Both the position numbers and the translations under genes were made by a program. The notes under the pieces were generated by a model. It was not told the origin of the DNA and ran no database searches. It was given only the letters and a program-made list of their open reading frames with translations. A stretch of 64,000 nt of DNA from assembly GCF_907165195.1 (NCBI RefSeq), contig NZ_OU015584.1, forward strand, positions 3,854,978-3,918,977, given 5' to 3'. The stretch is from Parvicella tangerina (GTDB lineage: Bacteria > Bacteroidota > Bacteroidia > Flavobacteriales_D > Parvicellaceae). Below, in pieces: positions 46,755 to 55,441 of the stretch (position 1 is its first letter; each line of letters starts with the position of its first letter).

Positions 46755-47603
46755 TTAATAATCACCCAGTGTTTCTTCGAGTTGTTGTAATGCAGCAGTA
46801 AGTTGTTCATCATTAGGAGGTGATCCATGCCACTTGTGTGTTCCCATCATAAAATCAACTCCCTGACCCATTTCGGTTTTCATAATGATCATGATGGGCT
46901 TTCCTTTACCCGTAAGACTTTTAGCCTCTTGCATCGTATTTAAAATATCATTGATATCGTGACCATTCATTTCAAGCACCTTCCAATCAAACGCCTCCCA
47001 TTTTGCTCTTAGGCTTCCAAGGGGAAGTACGTCATCAATATCACCATCAATCTGTTTGTGGTTGTAATCAATTGTTGAAATTAGGTTGTCCACTTTGTTT
47101 CCAGCAGCATACATGGCAGCCTCCCAAATTTGACCTTCCTGTATCTCACCGTCTCCATGTAAAGAATATACGATGCTCTCATCGCCATTCAGTTTCTTGC
47201 TCAAGGCTGCACCAATCGCTACAGAAAGTCCTTGACCGAGCGAACCAGAAGCTATCCGCACACCTGGCAAACCTTCGTGCGTAGTTGGGTGACCCTGAAG
47301 TCTAGAATCAATTTTTCTAAACATGTTGAGCTCATCTACAGGGAAATATCCGACTCTTGCTAACACACTATAATAAACAGGGGAGATATGCCCATTCGAC
47401 AAAAAGAACAGGTCCTCTCCTTTTCCATCCATTGAAAAGTTTGACGGGTTATGATTCATCACCTGATTAAACATACAAGTAAAAAAATCTGCACACCCTA
47501 AAGAACCTCCTGGGTGGCCTGATTGAACAGCGTGGACCATTCTAACGATATCTCTTCTCACCTGAGAAGCAAAGTCTTGCAATTGTTTTGTTTGTTCTTG
47601 CAT
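46755..47603 (-). CDS. Transketolase, N-terminal subunit
   Basis: A 282-residue protein containing the thiamine-diphosphate pyrophosphate-binding domain: VQSGHPGGSLGCADF, the GDGEIQEGQIWEAAMYA motif and TIDYNHKQIDG. ATG at 47603 gives the standard start, while a TTG 54 bases upstream adds an unlikely hydrophobic extension. It pairs with the C-terminal subunit encoded two genes downstream. Together they total about 600 residues, somewhat shorter than fused transketolase. Confidence 0.94.
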   Translation of the reverse strand: MQEQTKQLQDFASQVRRDIVRMVHAVQSGHPGGSLGCADFFTCMFNQVMNHNPSNFSMDGKGEDLFFLSNGHISPVYYSVLARVGYFPVDELNMFRKIDSRLQGHPTTHEGLPGVRIASGSLGQGLSVAIGAALSKKLNGDESIVYSLHGDGEIQEGQIWEAAMYAAGNKVDNLISTIDYNHKQIDGDIDDVLPLGSLRAKWEAFDWKVLEMNGHDINDILNTMQEAKSLTGKGKPIMIIMKTEMGQGVDFMMGTHKWHGSPPNDEQLTAALQQLEETLGDY

Positions 47604-47697
47604 CCTTGAAAGCAATTTTTTCGTCAGTAAAAGTAGACAATTCGAAAGAAGAGACAAAACTTTTAAATAAGATTGGATTTCAAGGATTACTCTTAAA

Positions 47698-47732
47698 TTG
47701 TTTTAATAAAATCTTAATTTATACTACCTTTG
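47698..47732 (+). promoter_or_regulatory. Candidate Bacteroidetes promoter of the T9SS type B operon
   Basis: TTG at 47698-47700, a 24-base spacer and TACCTTTG at 47725-47732, with the first possible ATG 8 bases later (47740). Confidence 0.5.
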
Positions 47733-47739
47733 TAAGTCA

Positions 47740-48126
47740 ATGAAACAAAAGAAAATGAAAGAAATTATTACTATTTTAACATTGCTTTTCACTTTATTCC
47801 TCGGAAGTGGATTTGCACAATCACCTGATATTGATGACCGTTTGTTGGTTCAGTTCAGTCAAGAAGAGCTTGAAACCATGGACAAGCAAGAGCTAGCTTT
47901 CCATACCTATTGTATTGAAAATGCTTTTCAGGTAATGCCCTTTCCAAAGGAAAAAGCGGGTGATGCGGCTATCAACGGGGCAAGAAATATTAAAGATCTA
48001 TCAACTATTAATTTCTTTGAACTCAACATTACATTAAAACAAGATGAATACCAGTATTTCACATTACTGGGAACTGATAAAATGTTAATGATTAAGCCGA
48101 TTACTTTAATTAAACAAGAACTTTAA
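47740..48126 (+). CDS. Small secreted hypothetical protein
   Basis: A 128-residue protein with a signal peptide (ITILTLLFTLFLGSGFAQ). The mature part has FSQEELETMDKQELAFHTYCIENAFQ. I recognise no family, though similar small proteins are seen ahead of T9SS cargo genes. ATG at 47740 would be almost leaderless from the predicted promoter, so ATG at 47755 is an alternative. It precedes the 834-residue type B protein by 9 bases, suggesting one operon and a joint role. Confidence 0.7.
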   Translation: MKQKKMKEIITILTLLFTLFLGSGFAQSPDIDDRLLVQFSQEELETMDKQELAFHTYCIENAFQVMPFPKEKAGDAAINGARNIKDLSTINFFELNITLKQDEYQYFTLLGTDKMLMIKPITLIKQEL

Positions 48127-48135
48127 AAGAAAACC

Positions 48136-50640
48136 ATGAAACACTTAACCTTTATTTTATCATTGACGTTGTTAGGGTTTTCTATGAAAGCTCAAATACT
48201 GGTATCTGATCCTGATCGAGATGTCTCCAATCCCTGTGATTGCGCTACTTCTTTTTTAGACAACTCCACTCCTAACTTTTATGACACGGGTGGTTCTGGA
48301 GCGAACTACAGTGATAATGAAAACGAAACGATTACTTTTTGTCCGGATGCTGGCGGGAGTAAAATCACCTTATTCTTTGGTACAAATGCTGGCTTCACCT
48401 GGGATGTAGATGCTTCTGATACCGTTTATGTTTACGATGGACCAACTACGGCAAGTCCGCTTTTAGTAGCTGCTAACTCAGTGACTCACCCAACTGGAAT
48501 TTCTGCGGGTGTAACTACCGCTTCTTGGGGTAATACCTCTGGATGTTTAACCGTTCAGTTTGTTAGTGATGCTGCGACTAACGGCACAGGGTGGGAAGCC
48601 AATATTTCTTGTGGTACTCCTTGGCAGCCCATGGAACTTCATACGGGTGCTTTTATTGGAGCTGGAGAGGCAAATGGAGCCGGAGACCAGTCAGACGATA
48701 TGACTAACAAGTTAATTACCGCACCTCAACCAGATACAGGTTACGTAAATGTTTGCTTAGGTGACTCCATATTATTTGTAAACGAGACTGAATATCCTTA
48801 TGAGCCAGGAGCTCCAATGGGAGCAGATGCTGGCGGGGGTTATAATCAATCTACTTATGGATCTGGACACACTACAGAGTGGGAGTTTAGTGATGGTACT
48901 ACCATGACAGGAGACTCTGTTTGGTTTACTCCAACTCAACGAAACGGATATTTTGTCTTAATGCGGGTAACTGATTCTCAGGCACAGTTCGATCTTCAGG
49001 CTTCAAAAATCAGGGTATCTACTATACCAAGTTTTGCTACTTGTGCTGCAACTGACCCCAATATTTGTCAAGGACAAGGTACTACTTTGGTTGGTGGTAT
49101 TACTGCTGGAGATACTGCAGGTGTAGACGCAACGGGATCTAACTTTACCATCCCTGGTGTTTTTGGTAACCAACTCTTTTTACCCGATGGATCTGGTCAG
49201 AACTACCAAACAGACATTTCTATCTCAGGATTTCCAGCTGGTACAACCATTCAAAATGCTGGTGATATCGTTGAGCTTTGCATAAGCATGGAACACTCCT
49301 ATCTTGGTGACCTTGAAATGTTATTGCAATGTCCAAATGGGCAGGACGTGGTTATCTTTAACTCCTACACTGGTAATGGTTTAGTTGCTGGAGGTTTTGG
49401 AGGTGGAGGTACTTACCTAGGAGGAGCGAATGACGGAGGTTCTTCTTTAGGTGTTTGTGAAGAGTACTGTTTTTCTGAAGACGCAAGCGCCCTTCCAGCT
49501 TGGGTAAATGGATATAACACCGTTGCGGCCACTGGACCAAGCACAGGAAGCATGGTTGAACCAGGGTTGTATAATCCTGAGGAGTCATTTTTGACAGCGC
49601 TTTCAGGTTGTCCAATTAACGGTAACTGGTCATTGATCGTTCGAGACAATCTGGGGATTGATGACGGCTGGATTTGCTCCTGGGGTATCACTTTTGCGGC
49701 AAACTTAAATCCGAATAATGAAACTTATTCGCCTACTATTGTGGACGAAATGTGGCAGCCGGACCCAACTATTCTTTTTGGCGATACGGATACTGCAATT
49801 ATTGTTGTTCCTAACACCATTGGAACGCATGGCTATACGTTTGAAGTAGAAGACAATTTTGGTTGTTCGTATGACACCACGATCAACGTAGAGGTAATAC
49901 AGGGACCAAGTATAATTTCAGGAGATACAACTTGTACAGATTTTCAATTCTCCAATACTTACGTACCATCAGTTGGAGGTGTTAGTGGAGGAACCTGGTT
50001 TTCTGACGACCCGACAAATGTAAGTTTCTCGCCTAACACTACCTTTATCAACCCTACGGTCACAGCCGCTGAAGATGGTGAGTATACTGTATACTTTAAC
50101 GACAACGTTTGTGACGATACTGTAAGCACAACCATCACCTTTGTAAGTGAACCTGTTGCCATTCTGTATGGAGAGGATACGATTTGTCAAAACGATACGG
50201 CTAAACTTTACACGTATGCTACTTTTGGCGAAAGCTACAGTTGGTATGGTCCAAATGGTCAATTAATTTCTTCTGATACTTCGGCAAGGAGTCAAGATCA
50301 AGGGATTCACACCCTTATCGCTTCCAATATCTGCGGGCAAGATTCTGCTTTTCTAGATCTTGTTGTTGAGTCATGTGAAGTTCCTAACGTCATTACCCCT
50401 AACGGAGATGATGTGAACGAAACGTTTTACACAAGATATGCAGACGTTTATGATGATGTGAACTTGATTATCTATAACAGATGGGGTCGAGTGGTTTATA
50501 AAACGGAGTCATACGACAACTCATGGGCTGGTGAGAAAAAGAATGGCAAACCGGTTAGCGATGGTGTTTATTTCTATGTAATGACATGGGATGGAGGATC
50601 AAAAGACCAAGCCGGAAACATTACCGTATTTGTTGATTAA
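48136..50640 (+). CDS. Secreted multi-domain protein (CUB-like, PKD-like, P-domain-like) with T9SS type B sorting domain
   Basis: An 834-residue exported protein. Signal peptide 1-19. A CUB-like domain (about 25-160; ITFCPDAGGSKITLFFGTN and DTVYVYDGP), then a PKD-like region (about 215-295), and a proprotein-convertase P-domain-like region (about 325-540; SYLGDLEMLLQCPNGQDVVIF and NGNWSLIVRDNLGIDDGWI). Ig-like beta domains follow. The C-terminus has the type B (gliding-motility-associated) signature: VITPNGDDVNETF, LIIYNRWGRVVYK and DGVYFYVMTW. It is probably secreted or bound at the surface, perhaps an adhesin or large complex component. Confidence 0.88.
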   Translation: MKHLTFILSLTLLGFSMKAQILVSDPDRDVSNPCDCATSFLDNSTPNFYDTGGSGANYSDNENETITFCPDAGGSKITLFFGTNAGFTWDVDASDTVYVYDGPTTASPLLVAANSVTHPTGISAGVTTASWGNTSGCLTVQFVSDAATNGTGWEANISCGTPWQPMELHTGAFIGAGEANGAGDQSDDMTNKLITAPQPDTGYVNVCLGDSILFVNETEYPYEPGAPMGADAGGGYNQSTYGSGHTTEWEFSDGTTMTGDSVWFTPTQRNGYFVLMRVTDSQAQFDLQASKIRVSTIPSFATCAATDPNICQGQGTTLVGGITAGDTAGVDATGSNFTIPGVFGNQLFLPDGSGQNYQTDISISGFPAGTTIQNAGDIVELCISMEHSYLGDLEMLLQCPNGQDVVIFNSYTGNGLVAGGFGGGGTYLGGANDGGSSLGVCEEYCFSEDASALPAWVNGYNTVAATGPSTGSMVEPGLYNPEESFLTALSGCPINGNWSLIVRDNLGIDDGWICSWGITFAANLNPNNETYSPTIVDEMWQPDPTILFGDTDTAIIVVPNTIGTHGYTFEVEDNFGCSYDTTINVEVIQGPSIISGDTTCTDFQFSNTYVPSVGGVSGGTWFSDDPTNVSFSPNTTFINPTVTAAEDGEYTVYFNDNVCDDTVSTTITFVSEPVAILYGEDTICQNDTAKLYTYATFGESYSWYGPNGQLISSDTSARSQDQGIHTLIASNICGQDSAFLDLVVESCEVPNVITPNGDDVNETFYTRYADVYDDVNLIIYNRWGRVVYKTESYDNSWAGEKKNGKPVSDGVYFYVMTWDGGSKDQAGNITVFVD

Positions 50641-50664
50641 TAATCCAAAACTATACTGGACAAG

Positions 50665-50693
50665 AAAGGGGCTTTAATAGCCCCTTTTTTTTT
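50665..50693. terminator. Terminator between the T9SS type B gene and the arginase-fold gene
   Basis: AAAGGGGCT, 5 bases, AGCCCCTTT, followed by a T-run to 50693. It ends the rightward operon and lies at the 3' end of the converging gene. Confidence 0.82.
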
Positions 50694-51846
50694 AGTTTAA
50701 CTTTTCGTAGGTCTTCCACCATAGGTCTGGTATCTTTCCTTCACTAGAGTCTCTATAGTCATCATAGTTACAAGGAACTAAATGGTGTCTTTCAAACTTC
50801 AGTATTTGATTTGGCGGGTAAGGAACATCCATCCACCATCGATCGCTTTTATCGCTTTTGTAGAAAACGAGCTCATGTTCCGTGTTCTCAATATGAATTC
50901 GATACTTGGTGTAACTATCTTTTGAGCCAAATGGGTAGTCTTGCTTTCTGGAGTAAAAACCATCTAGCACGCACCAAATCATCTGAGCGACCAGCATAGC
51001 ACTTGAGTCATTCTTATCGTTTTCAGGATAGTACTCGTAGAAGCCTATGCTTGATAGCTTGTCTGACATTCCAGCATAACGCATCATCTGGCAAATTTCC
51101 TCACCGTAAAAACCGTTCGGGCCTGACGAAGCTTTACCGTTTAGTTCAGCATATCTAATTGCGCTAACATCTACGCTTAAAATATCTGCATTACGAATGA
51201 TCGGTTCTGACTTCATGATATTCGATTGGATCTCACCCAAACGATAAGTATCGAAATACAAATCCTCCATCAATTTCTTAATAGATGGATTGACGAAATA
51301 AGTTTGATAACCAATCGCACTGAAGTTGAACAAGTAATTCGGTTGATGAATAACAATCTTTGAAAGGAAGTTCTTGTTGTTGATGTCCTCCTCCTTCTCA
51401 GAAAGGTCAATGGAATCGTCAATTACTGCGAGATTTACTGTTTGCTCGAGTTTCTCATAAGCAAGATAGTTTCCATATGTAATGTCTTGAGAACCCCCTA
51501 AAATGATGGTAAAAACACTCTTTTTATTTAATTCCCGCACTACATCGGCAACGGCTGAGTAAGTATCCTGTAAAGTTTCTCCTGCAGTAATATTTCCGAG
51601 ATCCACCATTTTCAATTCTCTTGAATGATGGTGATATAGCGTATACAAATGCCTGCGGATAATGTCTGGTGCGCTGTTGAAATCCAGTGTTCCTGCACCT
51701 CTGGAATCCTTTACGCCAATGATTGCAATGTCTGCCTCTTCAAGGTCTGGAAATCCACTTTCATCATAAAAGCTAGTCATACTACCGAGCATATTGGCAT
51801 GGTAGTTTCCTGGTTCTAGCGGCTGAAAATAAATATCCAGATTCAT
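50692..51846 (-). CDS. Arginase/ureohydrolase-fold protein with degraded metal site
   Basis: A 384-residue protein of the arginase superfamily, often labelled formimidoylglutamase in Bacteroidota. The fold markers are recognisable: DIAIIGVKDSRGAG near the N-terminus, IILGGSQDITYG where arginases have GGDHS, AVIDDSIDLSE where they have DAHxD, and ILSVDVSAIRYAE where they have SxDxD. His in GGDH, the His of DAHxD and the second Asp of SxDxD are replaced (Gln, Ser, Ser). Most of the dimanganese ligands are missing, so hydrolase activity is unlikely or altered. It lies directly downstream of topA, sharing at most one base between ORFs. Confidence 0.85.
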   Translation of the reverse strand: MNLDIYFQPLEPGNYHANMLGSMTSFYDESGFPDLEEADIAIIGVKDSRGAGTLDFNSAPDIIRRHLYTLYHHHSRELKMVDLGNITAGETLQDTYSAVADVVRELNKKSVFTIILGGSQDITYGNYLAYEKLEQTVNLAVIDDSIDLSEKEEDINNKNFLSKIVIHQPNYLFNFSAIGYQTYFVNPSIKKLMEDLYFDTYRLGEIQSNIMKSEPIIRNADILSVDVSAIRYAELNGKASSGPNGFYGEEICQMMRYAGMSDKLSSIGFYEYYPENDKNDSSAMLVAQMIWCVLDGFYSRKQDYPFGSKDSYTKYRIHIENTEHELVFYKSDKSDRWWMDVPYPPNQILKFERHHLVPCNYDDYRDSSEGKIPDLWWKTYEKLN

Positions 51847-54156
51847 CTATTTCTTTTTTCTACGTCCCTTTGGTGCAGGCTGATTAGCCATGATCTCCAA
51901 ACAATCTTCTTTACTCAACGACTTTGCGTCTTTATCCTTTGGGATCTTGTAGTTCTTTCTTCCCTGCTTAATATACGGACCGTACCTTCCATTGAGCACC
52001 TGAATTGGTCCTTTTTCATCTTCATACTCAGCGATGTACTTCTCAGCGTCTGCTTTTTTCTTTTCTTCGATCAAAACAATTGCTTCTTCTAAGGTAACAT
52101 CTAACGGATCTTTGCCTTTGGGAATAGAAACGAATGTGCTCTTTCCAAAACGCACATAAGGACCGAACCTACCAACATTAGCAGAAACTGGCTCCCCTTC
52201 ATAAACACCCAGATCTTTCGGCAACTTGAACAAGTCCATTGCTTCTTCAAGTGTGATTGAGTTAATGCTTTGAGAAGCTTTTAATGAAGCAAACTTAGGT
52301 TTCTCTTCGTCCTCCTGTTTTCCAATCTGAATCATCGGTCCGAAACGACCAATTCTTGCGATTACTGGTCTTCCTGAATCCGGATCAACCCCTAATTCTC
52401 TTTCTCCTGTTGCTCGCTCAGAATTTTCAAGGGTATCTTCAATATTGTGGTGGAATGGTTTATAGAATTTATCCAACATATTGGTCCATTCCATCATTCC
52501 TTGTGCTATATCATCAAACTCTTTTTCTACAGAAGCCGTAAAATCGTAATCTAATACTTTCTTAAAGTTTTCTACCAGGAAATCCGTTACTACGATTCCC
52601 ATATCGGTTGGAACTAGTTTATTTCTGTCCGCTCCATAGACCTCTGTCCTTACCGCCCTTTTCAGCTCTCCATTTTTCAACTCGAAGTGAACGATCTCTC
52701 TTTCTTTTCCTTCCACATCTTTCTTCTCTACATATCCTCTTTTTTGGACCGTAGAAATGGTTGGTGCATACGTAGATGGTCTTCCGATTCCTTTCTCTTC
52801 TAATTGTTTCACCAAAGAAGCTTCTGTGTACCTTGCTTTTGGTCTGGTATACTTTTCTGTTGCCGTGATCGACTCATTGATTAGCTCCTCCCCGATGGTC
52901 ATCTTTGGCAATAGACCAGTATCATCTTCTTGATCTTCATCATCTGTTCCTTCTAGATAAACTTTAAGGAATCCGTCAAATTTGATGATCTCTCCAGTAG
53001 CCACAAATTTTTCTTTGGTTCCAGAAATATCGATGGTGATCTTTGTTCTTTCTAATTCCGCATCGCTCATTTGAGAAGCAATGGTTCTTTTCCAGATCAG
53101 ATCATATAGTCTTTTTTCTGCGTGGTCTCCACCAGCATTTTGCACGGAGAAGTTTGTCGGACGAATTGCTTCGTGCGCTTCCTGTGCATTAGCGTTTTTA
53201 TTTTGATATTTTCTTGGGTTACAGTAATCACCTCCGTATAGGCTTATGACAGCTTCCTTTGCATTGGCCAACGCAAAGTCTGATAAGTTCACCGAATCCG
53301 TTCTCATGTAAGTGATCTTACCACTTTCGTAGAGTTTCTGTGCAACTGACATTGTTCTGGAAACGCTGAACCCTAACTTTCTACTCGCTTCCTGTTGCAG
53401 TGTGGATGTTGTGAACGGCACGGCAGGTCTTCTTTTGGCTGGTTTTTTCTCTAGGTTCTCAACCGTAAACTTTGCCGATTTACATTTCTCCAGAAATGCT
53501 TGTGCTTCTTGTTCTGTCGGGAAGTTATTTGGTAGTTCAGCTCTAAAGCTGTTGCCACCAACTTTGAAATAAGCATATACTTTATAAGAGCTTTCAGGTG
53601 TAAAACTCTGAATATCTCTTTCTCTTTCAACGATGAGTCTAACGGTAACTGACTGCACTCTTCCTGCGGATAACGATGGTTTTACTTTTCTCCACAATAC
53701 TGGAGACAATTCAAAACCTACTATCCTATCTAAAATTCTTCTTGCCTGCTGCGCGTTTACCAAATTTACATCAATCTCTCGAGGGTTTTCGATCGCTCTG
53801 GAAACTGCTGTTTTTGTAATCTCGTTGAAGGTAATTCTTTTTGTCTTATCGGGGGTTAACCCAAGCGCTTCCATCAAGTGCCATGAAATTGCTTCTCCCT
53901 CGCGGTCCTCATCCGTTGCGAGCCAAACCATATTGGCTTTTTTACTCAGGTCTTTGAGTTCTTTTACTACTTTTTTCTTGTCTGGTGTAACTTCATATTT
54001 TGGGGTAAAGTTATTTTCGATGTCGATGTTGATCCCCTTTTTTGGTAAGTCTCTGACGTGGCCAAAACTACTCTTTACAACATATCCTTTTCCGAGATAA
54101 CCTTCGATGGTTTTTGCCTTCGCGGGCGACTCGACAATTACAAGATTTTCAGCCAT
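51847..54156 (-). CDS. topA: DNA topoisomerase I (type IA)
   Basis: A 769-residue enzyme that relaxes negatively supercoiled DNA. Toprim motifs: NLVIVESPAKAKTIEGYLG, then WLATDEDREGEAISWHL. The active-site Tyr is in GKITYMRTDSVNLS. The C-terminus carries glycine-rich topoisomerase repeats such as NVGRFGPYVRFGKSTFVS and NGRYGPYIKQGRKNYKIP without Cys4 zinc fingers, as is usual in Bacteroidota. ATG at 54156 chosen over a TTG at 54162. Upstream 54170-54435 is non-coding and holds the small hairpin CCCCC-AAAA-GGGGG at 54362-54375. Confidence 0.97.
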   Translation of the reverse strand: MAENLVIVESPAKAKTIEGYLGKGYVVKSSFGHVRDLPKKGINIDIENNFTPKYEVTPDKKKVVKELKDLSKKANMVWLATDEDREGEAISWHLMEALGLTPDKTKRITFNEITKTAVSRAIENPREIDVNLVNAQQARRILDRIVGFELSPVLWRKVKPSLSAGRVQSVTVRLIVERERDIQSFTPESSYKVYAYFKVGGNSFRAELPNNFPTEQEAQAFLEKCKSAKFTVENLEKKPAKRRPAVPFTTSTLQQEASRKLGFSVSRTMSVAQKLYESGKITYMRTDSVNLSDFALANAKEAVISLYGGDYCNPRKYQNKNANAQEAHEAIRPTNFSVQNAGGDHAEKRLYDLIWKRTIASQMSDAELERTKITIDISGTKEKFVATGEIIKFDGFLKVYLEGTDDEDQEDDTGLLPKMTIGEELINESITATEKYTRPKARYTEASLVKQLEEKGIGRPSTYAPTISTVQKRGYVEKKDVEGKEREIVHFELKNGELKRAVRTEVYGADRNKLVPTDMGIVVTDFLVENFKKVLDYDFTASVEKEFDDIAQGMMEWTNMLDKFYKPFHHNIEDTLENSERATGERELGVDPDSGRPVIARIGRFGPMIQIGKQEDEEKPKFASLKASQSINSITLEEAMDLFKLPKDLGVYEGEPVSANVGRFGPYVRFGKSTFVSIPKGKDPLDVTLEEAIVLIEEKKKADAEKYIAEYEDEKGPIQVLNGRYGPYIKQGRKNYKIPKDKDAKSLSKEDCLEIMANQPAPKGRRKKK

Positions 54157-54435
54157 ATACAAGCACTATTTACGGTGTTAGCGTTCCTAAAAGTATTTGC
54201 AAAGAAATAAAATAAAAGTTAAAAACAACTAGAAGCATTCTGAATATCTCCCCTTTTAAAGATAATGTAATTTACAATTACCTACTGACCTTGAGTGTTT
54301 TCGGAATTACCGTTACATTATTTACGGGTACAAATATTTAGTGTTATTCCTTTGGGAACATCCCCCAAAAGGGGGGTAAATTCTTGGATAGTTCCCCATA
54401 AATTTGTTTACTTAAGTCATTGTTTTTTTATTGCT

Positions 54436-55137
54436 ATGAAGCACTTCTATTATTATAGCTCATTGTTTGCACTACTGTTGCTCAGTTCTTGTGCCAGTTT
54501 TTATATTCCCAATGCGGTAAATGCTCCCATGATCACGGAAAAACAGGAAGCGTCAGTAACTGTGAGTACCGGAATGAACGGCTTTGATCTACAAGGAGCG
54601 TATGCACCTATCAACCATCTTGGCGTAATGGTGAACATGAGTGGGTCTCCTGCCTTAACACCATCAGCTAAGAGTTCTCACCGTCATGCTTTTGCAGAGG
54701 CAGGAGCAGGTTTTTTTGCCGGAATTGGCGAACACGGAGTCATCGACCTATACGGGGGATGGGGGCTTGGCAATGTTCGCACCAAGTCACATACTACCGT
54801 AAACGGAAACGGACATAGCGACTTTGTTTCTGGTCGTTCTTATCGCTACTTCCTACAGCCTTCAATTGGGGTTAAAAAAGATGCGTTTCAATTCTGTTTC
54901 TCCATGAGAACTTCCTATCTGGATGCATACGAAATCTGGAATAGTGAAGACGACACAGCGCCTAGTGCCGGAGAGGTTTACTTTGTGGAACCCGTGCTTA
55001 CGCTCAGGGCGGGAAAAGACCACCTACTTTTTCATTCGCAGGTTGGGTTTTCAGGACCGCTATCTACTGAAGGGGCAACTGTTAAGCTAAGACCCTTAAT
55101 CATGAACATAGGACTTACCTGGCGAATTGGAAATTAA
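54436..55137 (+). CDS. Outer-membrane beta-barrel lipoprotein, unknown function
   Basis: A 233-residue lipoprotein from the ATG at 54436, with lipobox LLSSC at residue 16. The longer TTG-started frame from 54295 runs through non-coding-looking DNA and is rejected. The mature part has glycine-rich beta strands (SVTVSTGMNGFDLQGAYAPINH, GVIDLYGGWGLGN) and ends in a barrel-like ITLTWRIGN-type strand. I recognise no specific family. Its stop overlaps the stop of the convergent 99-residue gene by 4 bases. Confidence 0.75.
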   Translation: MKHFYYYSSLFALLLLSSCASFYIPNAVNAPMITEKQEASVTVSTGMNGFDLQGAYAPINHLGVMVNMSGSPALTPSAKSSHRHAFAEAGAGFFAGIGEHGVIDLYGGWGLGNVRTKSHTTVNGNGHSDFVSGRSYRYFLQPSIGVKKDAFQFCFSMRTSYLDAYEIWNSEDDTAPSAGEVYFVEPVLTLRAGKDHLLFHSQVGFSGPLSTEGATVKLRPLIMNIGLTWRIGN

Positions 55138-55433
55138 GTGGTTTTATTGCTCGTTTTCTTGCGTCCCATAATCAGCATGGTTATTCCTGCAAGTAAAAGC
55201 ACAGCTCCTGACACCAGCAGCACTTTACTATAAAGATCGAAGTCTGCGATTTGATCCATAAGCACAATTCGGTCGTCTATAAGTTGCTGCTCACTGGACC
55301 CAGAGGTTTCTGCTATGAGATCAGACAAGGTCGTGATATCAGTTCGCAGGCTTTCCATTTGCTGACGAATCATAAAAACACCGCCCAAAACGACCAGGCC
55401 TAAAATTAATATAACAATGGATGCTCTTTTCAT
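55134..55433 (-). CDS. Small membrane protein with coiled coil
   Basis: A 99-residue protein with two hydrophobic helices (IVILILGLVVLGGVFMI, about 4-20, and VLLVSGAVLLLAGITMLIMG, about 71-90) flanking a short coiled coil (about 25-55). Function unknown. It lies just downstream of valS (8-base gap) and is probably co-transcribed. Confidence 0.68.
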   Translation of the reverse strand: MKRASIVILILGLVVLGGVFMIRQQMESLRTDITTLSDLIAETSGSSEQQLIDDRIVLMDQIADFDLYSKVLLVSGAVLLLAGITMLIMGRKKTSNKTT

Positions 55434-55441
55434 GTATTAAG

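Noticed and set aside
53633-54100. 155-codon open frame on the + strand opposite topA
   Set aside because: It is a shadow of the highly conserved topoisomerase N-terminus.
54295-54435. N-terminal extension of the barrel lipoprotein from a TTG start
   Set aside because: The ATG at 54436 gives a perfect lipoprotein signal, and the upstream DNA looks like non-coding leader.
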